A DNA stretch of 64,000 nucleotides from contig NZ_CP063399.1 of assembly GCF_021729845.1 (NCBI RefSeq), positions 1-64,000 of the forward strand, written 5' to 3'. The first letter of the stretch is position 1. Every line of letters starts with the position of its first letter. Below the pieces are notes generated by a model, which saw only the letters and a program-made list of their open reading frames with translations, was not told where the DNA came from and ran no database searches. This document shows, piece by piece, positions 1 to 7,356 of the stretch. Both the position numbers and the translations under genes were made by a program. The DNA comes from Rhizobium sp. SL42. GTDB taxonomy: Bacteria > Pseudomonadota > Alphaproteobacteria > Rhizobiales > Rhizobiaceae.

Positions 1-229
1 CAGGAACCATCGCTTGCGGGATGAGCATCAATTCAAGCCCGAGCGCGCGGGCGATGTTGACAAGAGTCGTCGTGCGCGCAGCACTGCTTCCGGTTTCTAT
101 CTCACGATAGCGGGGACGCGATATGCCTGCCATCTCGGCAACCTGTTCCTGCGTCAGTTGTCGGGCTTTACGCGCAGCTTTCAGCAATTGCCCGATTTCC
201 AGCAGGGCATCTGATTCAGACCGTGCCAT
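1..229 (-). CDS. HipB-like XRE-family HTH regulator, partial (3' end beyond the window)
   Basis: Reading the minus strand from the ATG at 229 gives an open frame of 76 codons that runs off the left edge without a stop. It starts MARSESDALLEIG and carries a Cro/C1-type helix-turn-helix: LTQEQVAEMAG followed by ISRPRYREIETG, then a TTTLVNIARALGLEL helix. This is the usual layout of HipB-type antitoxins, which repress their own promoter and usually precede a hipA kinase gene; such a gene would lie outside the window. The nested inverted repeat at 292-347 lies 63 bp upstream and is a candidate operator. The HTH family is clear. The HipB assignment is inferred from the short N-terminal extension and size. 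Confidence 0.75.
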   Translation of the reverse strand, partial: MARSESDALLEIGQLLKAARKARQLTQEQVAEMAGISRPRYREIETGSSAARTTTLVNIARALGLELMLIPQAMVP

Positions 230-291
230 ATCGCCTACCCAAACATTCTTCTGGTATAGGAAATATCTCAAACTCATCGCACAGGTCAATA

Positions 292-347
292 AAAAAGATA
301 CTTTTTAGGATCATTTTCTGACGTATGATCTGTTTAGGTATCTTTTT
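292..347. promoter_or_regulatory. Nested inverted repeat, candidate operator of the HipB-like gene
   Basis: Two perfect inverted repeats share one centre of symmetry (319.5). The outer arms are AAAAAGATAC (292-301) and GTATCTTTTT (338-347). The inner arms are GATCAT (309-314) and ATGATC (325-330). The 7-base spacers on each side (tttttag, tgtttag) are similar to each other in direct orientation. A weak minus-strand promoter (TTGACC near 284) lies between this site and the regulator start. A stepwise operator for a dimeric HTH repressor is inferred. Confidence 0.5.
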
Positions 348-914
348 CGTTTTTTTCTCAATGGCCGCGCCACCGGTGGTGCGACTTGAAGCGAAACGCG
401 AAGGGATTGGCTGCTTTTGGCGTCAACTTGCAGATCAGCGGAGAGCAATCATCTTGCAGTCGATTTAGCTGCTAGCTGTCTGATTTATCGAGTGAAAGCG
501 GATGCTGTCAAAGCTGGTTAGAGACGAGTGATTTGATCTGGCTTCTGGTGAAACGGGGGGAACGGCAAATACAGGTCGATGCATTTGTGAAGCGCCGGAC
601 CGCCTTGCCGGGTTTCGTGGGTAGCCGCCAAGGGCCAGCGCCGCAGAGGCACACCTCTTCACAGCCTCTAATTGTCGATGATTTTTTAGGCTACCAAACC
701 GGGGACAAGTACGCCAGTCAGTTGAGACGCCAGATGTGGCGGACCTCCCCTACTACAATCCCCGCCGGAAGGCGGGGATTTCTTTGCTGATGCTGCGTGG
801 GTCCACAGCAACTATCGGCATGAGGCCCTCCGCGGCCGATCATGCAACGCCGGCGTCACTGACGATAACCGCGTCACGCATCATCACCTGGCATCAGCAA
901 GATATGACGAGGTT
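348..914. other. Intergenic region without a convincing gene; holds a terminator hairpin
   Basis: No frame here has the codon pattern or family resemblance of a real gene. The short open frames at 465-662 and 533-790 show no recognisable motif. The only clear structure is the terminator-like hairpin at 757-785. The stretch may be a decayed gene or a boundary between acquired segments. Confidence 0.5.
757..785 (+). terminator. Rho-independent terminator hairpin
   Basis: AATCCCCGCC (757-766), loop GGAA, GGCGGGGATT (771-780) forms a perfect 10-bp stem, followed on the + strand by tcttt. The U-tract is only on the + strand, so it would end a + transcript. No + strand gene is recognised upstream, so the transcript it serves is unknown; a small RNA is possible. 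Confidence 0.55.
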
Positions 915-1853
915 TCAACCAGCCTTGCGCAAGGTATCCGCCAGCGTGTGGATATGGTGTGCGCCGATACCGCAACAGCCACCAATCATTGACGCCCCCG
1001 CATCGGCCCATTCGCAGGCGAAGCGGGAATAGACGTCACCGGTGAGGTCTTCGCGGGTGTCATGAAGACCTTGGTTGGCCGCCTGGTCATCGGTATCGCT
1101 CTCGAAGGCATTGGCATAGACTCCGATTTTCACCGCCGAACCCTTTTTGCGAAAAACGACTGACGCTGTCTCCACCGCTGTCTTCATGACTTCCGGGCGG
1201 GCGCAATTGAACAGCAAGCCTTCAGCACCAGAGCTTGCCGCCCATTCGGCAGCCGCGCGCACGGTTTCGCCAGAACGAAGTTTCGCCTCCCCCCCTGCCA
1301 TCTGCTCTGCGTCATCGGCCAAGGTGAAGGAAATCCACAAGGGCTTGGGCGACACCTTGATCGCCTGGCGAACCGCCTCGCCCTCAGCGATAAGGCTGAG
1401 CGTCTCGCCGAGCCAGACATCGACATAGGGCGCCAGATTGGCGACTAGGACTCTCAGATAATGCTGCACCCGGGCCGGATCAAAATTCTCAGGCTCGTAG
1501 GAACCGAAGATCGGTGGTAGCGATCCCGCCACGAGAACTTGGCGAGCGGCCGCATCAGCCGCCTCGCGAGCAAGCTTTCCAGACAAGGCGGCGAGCGACG
1601 CCCCGTCCCGTTCGAAGGCTTCCTCGCCGATATGGAAAGGAACCAGCGCATAAGAATTCGTGGTGACGACATCGGCGCCTGCCACGATAAATTCGTCATG
1701 CACGCGACGAACAATTTCAGGACTATTCATCAAGGCGAGAGCGGACCATTCGGGCTGCTTTAGCTCCGCGCCGAGACGGAGAAGTTCGCGGCTCATGCCA
1801 CCGTCGAGGATGAGGATGTCTTTCATGGTCATGTCTCCGTGAGATGCGGTCAA
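915..1853 (-). CDS. mmuM: Homocysteine S-methyltransferase family protein
   Basis: The protein belongs to the zinc-dependent homocysteine S-methyltransferase family, which transfers a methyl group from S-methylmethionine or a similar donor to homocysteine, giving methionine. The N-terminal ILDGGMSRELLRLG and the C-terminal GGCCGIG match the barrel strands of this family. The expected zinc-binding cysteines are present: one in LLFNCARPEV and two in GGCC. At about 312 residues it is normal length. The ATG at 1853 overlaps the stop of the preceding lyase gene; ATGs nearer MTMKD (about 1832 and 1826) are alternatives. It is the last gene of the transporter operon, which suggests that the imported compound feeds methionine metabolism. 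Confidence 0.85.
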   Translation of the reverse strand: MTASHGDMTMKDILILDGGMSRELLRLGAELKQPEWSALALMNSPEIVRRVHDEFIVAGADVVTTNSYALVPFHIGEEAFERDGASLAALSGKLAREAADAAARQVLVAGSLPPIFGSYEPENFDPARVQHYLRVLVANLAPYVDVWLGETLSLIAEGEAVRQAIKVSPKPLWISFTLADDAEQMAGGEAKLRSGETVRAAAEWAASSGAEGLLFNCARPEVMKTAVETASVVFRKKGSAVKIGVYANAFESDTDDQAANQGLHDTREDLTGDVYSRFACEWADAGASMIGGCCGIGAHHIHTLADTLRKAG

Positions 1854-3082
1854 GGGGTCAGTGCCTGATCGAGGTCGGCCAGGATATCTGACTTAGCCTC
1901 AAGCCCGATCGACAGGCGAAACAGCCCGTCGCCGGCATGGGCGCGATAATCAGCCAGTTGGTTTCCGGTGAGACGGAAGGTCGACGCCATCATCTCCTCG
2001 GTGTCGAGAAGGACCACGAGGCTGCGTTGATGACCAAGAGAAAAGGCATAGTGAATGACCCTCAATCGCTCGGAGAGCCTTTGGGCAACAAGCTTGGGAT
2101 TGCGGGTCTGAAAGCCGATCATGCCGCCAAAGACATCCATCTGCCGTTTCGCCAATGTGTGCTGGGGATGCGTCTCAAGGCCCGGATAGATCACCCGCTC
2201 GACCTCGCCATGGGCTTCGAGAAAACGCGCAACGTCCATTGCTGTTTCTGATACAAGGCGCATGCGGGGATAAAGCGTGTCGATGCCACGCATGATGAGC
2301 CAGGCGGACTGGGCCGAAAGGGTCGCTCCGAGATAGACGCCGGCCCGAGCGCGGATGCGGGCGATCAGTTCGCGCCGACCGATGACCGCGCCGCCGAGTA
2401 CATCGCCATGTCCATTGATGAACTTGGTCAGCGAATGCAGGACAAGATCGATACCATGGGCCAATGGCCGGGTTGCAACGGGTGTGGCAAAGGTCGAGTC
2501 AACCGAGATCAGCGCACCGTGCCGGTGGGCAAGCGTTGCCAGAGCCTGAAGATCGACAACCCTGAGGATGGGATTGACGGGGCTCTCGCAATGAATGAGG
2601 CGTGTATTGGGTCGGACCGCAGCCTCGACCTCGTCCAGACGGACCATGTTGACCGGCGTGACCTCGATACCAAAGTCGGGCAATACACGTTGCGTGAGTT
2701 CGACCGCACCGGCGTAACAGACATCAGAGACGACAAGATGATCGCCGGCCTTGAGCAAGGTGAACAACATGCCGGCGATCGAGGCCATGCCGGTGGCGCT
2801 GGCAAGCGCATCATCCGCGCCCTCAAGAGCCGCAAGACGCTGTTCGAGCTGCCTTACCGTCGGGTTGGTCCAGCGGGCATAGAGGTACGGCAATTGAGCA
2901 AGGTCCTCGATGCCGTCCGCCGAAAAGGCTCCGTCGCCCGGCATCAGGACGTTGTTGACCGACATCGACATATTGGGCGCGATCGCCCCAGTCGAGGGAT
3001 CGACGATAAGGCCTGCATCGAGCGAAAGGGTCTCGGCACTGAGCGTTGACGGAAGCGGACGGGTCACGAAGTGATCCGGCAT
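1850..3082 (-). CDS. Trans-sulfuration PLP-dependent lyase (cystathionine/methionine gamma-lyase type)
   Basis: This is a fold-type I PLP enzyme of the Cys/Met metabolism family, about 410 residues. The Schiff-base lysine lies in HSLTK (about K220) with NGHGD after it. The cofactor aspartate is in ISVDSTFATP (about D195), and CESPVNP is the family's conserved strand. Members cleave or form C-S bonds in cystathionine, homocysteine or methionine, and sequence alone does not separate the activities. The ATG at 3082 is chosen over the GTG at 3100 because AAGGAGA lies at a good distance upstream. It lies between the permease gene and mmuM and is transcribed with both. With an Lrp-type regulator nearby, a methionine gamma-lyase-like role is attractive but inferred. 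Confidence 0.85.
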   Translation of the reverse strand: MPDHFVTRPLPSTLSAETLSLDAGLIVDPSTGAIAPNMSMSVNNVLMPGDGAFSADGIEDLAQLPYLYARWTNPTVRQLEQRLAALEGADDALASATGMASIAGMLFTLLKAGDHLVVSDVCYAGAVELTQRVLPDFGIEVTPVNMVRLDEVEAAVRPNTRLIHCESPVNPILRVVDLQALATLAHRHGALISVDSTFATPVATRPLAHGIDLVLHSLTKFINGHGDVLGGAVIGRRELIARIRARAGVYLGATLSAQSAWLIMRGIDTLYPRMRLVSETAMDVARFLEAHGEVERVIYPGLETHPQHTLAKRQMDVFGGMIGFQTRNPKLVAQRLSERLRVIHYAFSLGHQRSLVVLLDTEEMMASTFRLTGNQLADYRAHAGDGLFRLSIGLEAKSDILADLDQALTP

Positions 3083-3102
3083 CGGGAGTCTCTCCTTCAC
3101 TG

Positions 3103-3792
3103 TCAGCGGCGGATGGGCACCTGCGCCTCGACCACACCAAAGGCGCGGGTGATCAGGGCGGTCAGTGCTACATAGAAGAGGGTGACGAGCAGAAGTGGCT
3201 CATAGACCAGCAGTGTATCCTGCCGGATCTTGTAGGCGACCGCGTAAAGATCCATGACCGTCACGGTGAAAGCGAGAGGTGTCGCCTTGAGCTGAAGTAC
3301 GACCTCACCCGCGATGGTGGGCAAGGCAATGCGGATGGCACGGGGCAACCAGATGCGGCGCACCACGGTCAAGCGGCTCATGCCGAGCGCCCTGCCCGCC
3401 TCCAGTTCGCCCTTTGGCACAGAAAGAAGCGCCCCGCGCAGAACCTCGGCTTCGTAGGCTGCGTAGTTCAGGGTAAAGGATATGGCAGCGAAGAAGAAAC
3501 CTTCACGCAGAAGCGGCCAGAGAAAACTCTGGCGCAGGCCCGGAACCATCGGCAGCAGCGAGCCGATGCCGTAATAAAGCAACCAGAGTTGGATCAACAA
3601 CGGCGTGCCGCGAACAACCGTGGAGAACCAACGTGCAAGACTGCGTGAGACGCATCCTCCGCTGACCTGGGCAAAGGCAAGGCCGATCGCCAGCAGAAAA
3701 CCGAGGCTGACCGAAATGACGAGCAGCGCCACGGTCTGGAAAGCCCCGTCAATCAGGAGCGGCCAATATTTTGCCAACCAGTCGAAATTCAT
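3103..3792 (-). CDS. Polar amino acid ABC transporter permease (HisM/ArtM type)
   Basis: A 229-residue inner-membrane protein with about five hydrophobic segments, the first at LLIDGAFQTVALLVISVSLGF. The cytoplasmic EAA loop that contacts the ATPase reads EAGRALGMSRLTVVRRIWLP. It should pair with the other permease (3808-4533) as a heterodimeric channel. The end of the reading frame lies 20 bp before the lyase start, consistent with one transcript. Confidence 0.9.
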   Translation of the reverse strand: MNFDWLAKYWPLLIDGAFQTVALLVISVSLGFLLAIGLAFAQVSGGCVSRSLARWFSTVVRGTPLLIQLWLLYYGIGSLLPMVPGLRQSFLWPLLREGFFFAAISFTLNYAAYEAEVLRGALLSVPKGELEAGRALGMSRLTVVRRIWLPRAIRIALPTIAGEVVLQLKATPLAFTVTVMDLYAVAYKIRQDTLLVYEPLLLVTLFYVALTALITRAFGVVEAQVPIRR

Positions 3793-3807
3793 TGACAGCG
3801 CCTCCGA

Positions 3808-4533
3808 TCAGGCCACGACAGGCTGGCTGCGGCGCAGACGGCGCTCAAGCCAGTGAACGACAAGATTGGAGACAAGCGTGATCGCCAGATAAAGGATGGC
3901 TGCGGCGAGAAAGAACAGGAAATATTGCTTGGTATTGGCCCCTGCCAGGCGTGTCGTCAGCGCCAGTTCCTGATATCCGACGACGGCCACCAGCGCGCTG
4001 TCCTTGGTCACGGACATCCACAGATTGGAAAGACCCGGCAATGCGTTGGGCAGAAGTGCCGGCAGGGTGACGCGGCGAAACCGCAGAAGCGGCGACATGC
4101 CGAAGGCGCGCGCCGCCTCGATCTGACCTACGGGGATCGCAAGGATCGCCCCCCGCAAGACCTCGGTCATGTAGGCGCCTTGAACAAACCCGAGTACTGC
4201 AACCGCTGCGACAAAACCGTTGATCTCGACTGTGGGCAGGCCAAAAGCTGCAAGCAGGCGGTTAAGACCGTCCGTTCCGGCATAGTAGAGCCCGACGATC
4301 AGGATCAACTCGGGCACGGCACGGATAATTGCGGTATAGAGATTGAGTGTCAGAACCAACGGCCGGTTGCCAGCGAGCTTCGCAATCGCTCCGCCAAGCC
4401 CAATCAGCAAACCGATGGCAAAGGCAGAGGCCGAGATGGCGACAGTGCTCGCGGCGCCGCTCAGCAGGGCGCCGCCCCAGCCGGGAGGCTCGAGCGCCAA
4501 CAATTGCCAAACTGTCATCGGGTTCGCCGCCAT
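3808..4533 (-). CDS. Polar amino acid ABC transporter permease (HisQ type)
   Basis: A 241-residue membrane protein of the BPD_transp_1/HisMQ family. Hydrophobic segments include STVAISASAFAIGLLIGLGG and LILIVGLYYAG. The EAA loop is EAARAFGMSPLLRFRRVTLP. It is preceded by the binding-protein gene (21-bp gap) and followed by the second permease (15-bp gap). The two permeases are clearly related but not identical, as expected for a HisQM-type pair. Confidence 0.9.
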   Translation of the reverse strand: MAANPMTVWQLLALEPPGWGGALLSGAASTVAISASAFAIGLLIGLGGAIAKLAGNRPLVLTLNLYTAIIRAVPELILIVGLYYAGTDGLNRLLAAFGLPTVEINGFVAAVAVLGFVQGAYMTEVLRGAILAIPVGQIEAARAFGMSPLLRFRRVTLPALLPNALPGLSNLWMSVTKDSALVAVVGYQELALTTRLAGANTKQYFLFFLAAAILYLAITLVSNLVVHWLERRLRRSQPVVA

Positions 4534-4554
4534 GCTCGGCCGGTTCCTTGCCGT

Positions 4555-5325
4555 CTACTTGCCGTAGACGTCGAAGGTGAAATACTTCTTCGATATCTCG
4601 TCATATTTTCCAGACGTGCGGACGGCGGCGATCGCAGCATTCAGCTTTGCCTTGAGTGCGGCATCGTCCTTGCGAAGGCCGCCACCAATACCGATGCCCA
4701 GCACCGCAGGATCATCCGCGACATCGCCCATATCGGCGCAGCAATCCTTGCCAAAGTCAGTCTTGAGAAAGTCGGAAAGCGGAATGGCGTCGCCGAAGAC
4801 ATAGTCGATACGACCCGAAGCCAGGTCCTGGAAGGCTTCATCCAGGGTCTGATAGGTCTGTTCCTCCGCCTTCTCGGCAAAATAGGCCTTGAAATACTCC
4901 GACTGGACCGTCGAAACCTGAATGCCGATTGTCTTTCCGGCAACCGCCTCAGGCGCCGCCCCAGGCGCGCCATCCTTGGGCCCGATCAGTTTGCTCGGCG
5001 TGTTGTAGTATTTGTCGGTGAAGTCGATCGTCTTCAGGCGTTCGTCGGTGATCGACATGGACGACCAGATGACATCGAACTTGTTCGACTGGAGCGCCGG
5101 GATCAGGCCGTCCCAGGAAACATCCACGACCGAGCAGGTCTCCTTCATCTCAGCGCAAACAGCATTCATGAGGTCGATTTCCCAGCCGTTCCAGGTACCG
5201 GCAGCATCCTTGGCGAAAAAGGGCGGATAGGCCTCGTTCATGATACCGAAGCGGACCTCGGCCTGAGCGCTAACGGCGGTGGCGGCAAGTGCGGCACCGG
5301 CCAGCAAAAGCGAGATCAGTTTCAT
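4555..5325 (-). CDS. Periplasmic amino acid-binding protein of an ABC transporter (SBP family 3)
   Basis: The start is placed at MKLISLLLAGAALAATAVSAQA because this is a textbook signal peptide with likely cleavage after AQA. An in-frame upstream start would add 12 residues that spoil it. The mature protein (about 235 residues) starts EVRFGIMNEAYPPFF and has the family motifs NGWEIDLMNAVCAEM, WDGLIPALQSNKFD and SMSITDERLKTIDFTDKYY. Two cysteine pairs (ETCSVVD and KDCCAD) might form disulfides. The ligand is probably a polar or sulfur-containing amino acid; this is inferred from the lyase and methyltransferase genes in the operon. Confidence 0.9.
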   Translation of the reverse strand: MKLISLLLAGAALAATAVSAQAEVRFGIMNEAYPPFFAKDAAGTWNGWEIDLMNAVCAEMKETCSVVDVSWDGLIPALQSNKFDVIWSSMSITDERLKTIDFTDKYYNTPSKLIGPKDGAPGAAPEAVAGKTIGIQVSTVQSEYFKAYFAEKAEEQTYQTLDEAFQDLASGRIDYVFGDAIPLSDFLKTDFGKDCCADMGDVADDPAVLGIGIGGGLRKDDAALKAKLNAAIAAVRTSGKYDEISKKYFTFDVYGK

Positions 5326-5377
5326 TGTCGTATTTCCCCTGGTTTGTGGTTTAAGGATCAATAGGTCAAGCGTCGGA

Positions 5378-6160
5378 TCAGCGGCCGGAAAGTCCGCGGG
5401 TGAATTCTCTGCAACGGGCGCTTTTGGGATTTCCGAAGATCTGGTCGGGAGGCCCCTCCTCCTCGACCCGGCCGCGATCGAGGAACATCACATGGCTTGA
5501 GACGTCACGGGCAAAGGCCATCTCATGGGTTACGAGCAACATCGTGCGCCCCTCCTCGGCGAGCGCGCGAATAACATTCAGCACTTCGCCGACGAGTTCG
5601 GGATCGAGTGCGGATGTCGGCTCATCGAACAACATCACGGCAGGATCGACGCAGAGCGCCCTCGCAATCGCTGCACGCTGCTGCTGTCCACCCGACAGAA
5701 AAGCCGGATAGACATTGCGCTTGTCATAGAGCCCGACCTTGGCCAGCAGGGCTTCCGCCTTTTCGATCGCTTCGCGACGCGGAACCTTCAGCACATGAAC
5801 GGGCGCCTCGATGACGTTTTCCAGCACGGTTCGATGCGCCCAGAGATTGAAGCTCTGGAACACCATTCCAAGCCCGGTCCTCAAACGCTCAAGCTGATGT
5901 CGATCAACCGCCTCCAGACCACCCCTACGGCCAGGTTTCAGGCGCATTTCCTCACCTGCAATGACGATCCGTCCACGGTCAGGGGCTTCCAGAAGGTTTA
6001 TACAGCGAAGGAATGTGCTCTTCCCCGAGCCGGAAGAGCCGATGATCGAAACGACATCGCCGCGCATGGCCTTTAGCGAGATGCCCTTGAGGATCTCGGT
6101 CCCGCCAAAACTTTTGTGGATGTCGGTTACGTCCAACGCGGCGGTGACGGGTTCGTTCAT
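5378..6160 (-). CDS. Polar amino acid ABC transporter ATPase (HisP/ArtP type)
   Basis: An ABC ATPase with Walker A GSSGSGKST, signature LSGGQQQRAAIARAL, Walker B VMLFDEPTSALD and the switch histidine in LLVTHEMAFA. The KPGRRGGLEAVDRHQL insertion is typical of HisP-like subunits. The start is set at MNEPVTAALDV (6160); the open frame extends 22 codons further upstream but that stretch has no family match. As the first gene of the operon it is divergent from the Lrp-type regulator, with about 185 bp between them. Confidence 0.9.
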   Translation of the reverse strand: MNEPVTAALDVTDIHKSFGGTEILKGISLKAMRGDVVSIIGSSGSGKSTFLRCINLLEAPDRGRIVIAGEEMRLKPGRRGGLEAVDRHQLERLRTGLGMVFQSFNLWAHRTVLENVIEAPVHVLKVPRREAIEKAEALLAKVGLYDKRNVYPAFLSGGQQQRAAIARALCVDPAVMLFDEPTSALDPELVGEVLNVIRALAEEGRTMLLVTHEMAFARDVSSHVMFLDRGRVEEEGPPDQIFGNPKSARCREFTRGLSGR

Positions 6161-6243
6161 TGCAATCCGTGGCAATTTGGCTTCGACACGACCATAAAGG
6201 CGCAATTGCACATATTTCCCGCGCATTCTTCGAAATTGATGCT

Positions 6244-6261
6244 GAAATTATGCAAAAATTC
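6244..6261. promoter_or_regulatory. AT-rich dyad between the operon and lrp-like gene, candidate Lrp-family site
   Basis: GAAATTATGCAAAAATTC is an imperfect palindrome in the most AT-rich part of the divergent intergenic region. Lrp/AsnC proteins bind such 15-18 bp AT-rich imperfect dyads and often control the divergent operon. GCATAAT within it on the minus strand could also be part of the -10 element of the transporter operon. Weak evidence beyond position and symmetry. Confidence 0.35.
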
Positions 6262-6344
6262 GGACCTGACGCACAGATTCCGTAGCCATCCGACAACCTG
6301 TGTCGTAAGGCTGCTGCCGAACACTCAAAGCAGGGAATTCCGCC

Positions 6345-6815
6345 ATGACGGAACGAATGGATCAGTTCGACAGGAACATTCTTGATATCCTGCAGCGCGA
6401 CTGCCAGCGAAAGGCCGAAACCATCGCCGCCATGGTCGGCTTGTCACCCTCCGCCGTTCAGCGTCGATTGAAACGCCTGAGAGCCGAGGGCATCATCACC
6501 GCAGAGATCGCCGTGGTTGACCGCAAGTCGACCAATTACCCGATGACGTTCATTTCCGGCATGGAGATCGAGCGGGACAATTACGACGCCCTGGTTCGAT
6601 TCAGGAATTGGGCCCTCAAACAGGATAACATCCAGCAGGTCTACTACGTCACCGGCCAGGTTGATCTGGTCGCCATCATTACCGCCCGCGACGTGGAACA
6701 TTACGACGACATCAGCGCGCAACTGATGTCGGAAAACCCGCAGATCAAACGCATGCACACCAATGTCGTCCTGCGCGACATAAAGACCGGCCTTCACATC
6801 CCGATCAAGGACTGA
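6345..6815 (+). CDS. Lrp/AsnC family transcriptional regulator
   Basis: A 156-residue protein with an N-terminal winged HTH (QFDRNILDILQRDCQ, AETIAAMVGLSPSAVQRRLKRLRAEGII) and a C-terminal RAM/ACT-like ligand domain (VYYVTGQVDLVAIITARDVEHYDD). Length and order match Lrp-family regulators. It is divergent from the transporter-lyase-methyltransferase operon. In Pseudomonas, an Lrp-type protein (MdeR) controls a methionine gamma-lyase gene in the same kind of arrangement, so it probably senses the imported amino acid or its product. Confidence 0.9.
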   Translation: MTERMDQFDRNILDILQRDCQRKAETIAAMVGLSPSAVQRRLKRLRAEGIITAEIAVVDRKSTNYPMTFISGMEIERDNYDALVRFRNWALKQDNIQQVYYVTGQVDLVAIITARDVEHYDDISAQLMSENPQIKRMHTNVVLRDIKTGLHIPIKD

Positions 6816-7356
6816 CGGCATCGAGCTGTCCTCGTTCTGCACCTAAGGCAGTTCGGCCAAAGTGGCCACGCTTCTGATCTGCCACGCCCACCGCTTCCGA
6901 AATCGGGTTGGGCCGTCCGTGGCAAGCGGCGCATTCTGCGCCAGCGCCTTGATCGCGGCAGCGCGGCACTTTTCTCCGCCGTCCCTATACCTTTGCTGAG
7001 ATGCGCCTTGTAAGCGGTCGCCACCCAATGGTTGCCACGCGCTTCGAGCTGCGTGAACCAGTCTTTGTAGATTCCTTTGTTCAGCGCATCGACAAGCGTG
7101 AGCTTGCCTTTCCACCTAGGCTCGGTCAGCTATCAAATATTGCTGACGGGGCATTTATCGTAGGACGCGATACTATGGGTCCGGACATTGGCGTAGGCCG
7201 CCCAGATGGCTCAGTGGTGGATGCCGCCCCCATGTTTAACCCCATATTAGACAGGCTGTGTTAACGTCGTGCTCGCAGCGCGTTGCGGGCATGATGCCTT
7301 TCTGCAGTCCCCAGTTCGGGAACATGCTCAAATTCCCGGGGCGAGGATTTCAGTAA
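6816..7356 (-). other. Region with apparent remnant of an unrecognised coding sequence
   Basis: No intact gene. On the minus strand about 7109-6998 reads like protein (WKGKLTLVDALNKGIYKDWF, then ARGNHWVATAYKAHLSKG) but has no start and loses sense further on; other frames nearby also look coding in short runs, such as AIWAAYANVRTHSI near 7190. This is what a gene with several frameshifts looks like. I do not recognise the family. The start of the downstream GGDEF-EAL gene is preceded by GGGGCGAGGA at about 7339-7348. Confidence 0.35.

Noticed and set aside
3853..5364. Long + strand open frame of 503 codons opposite the transporter genes
   Set aside because: It is the antisense shadow of the permease and binding-protein genes; the minus strand has clear family motifs and the + frame has none. 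The same holds for long antisense frames at 8245-9339, 17856-18890, 20468-21733 and 25779-26768.
6919..6933. A CAACH heme-binding-like motif on the minus strand
   Set aside because: It is in a frame without start or supporting cytochrome sequence; the five-residue motif is easily met by chance.
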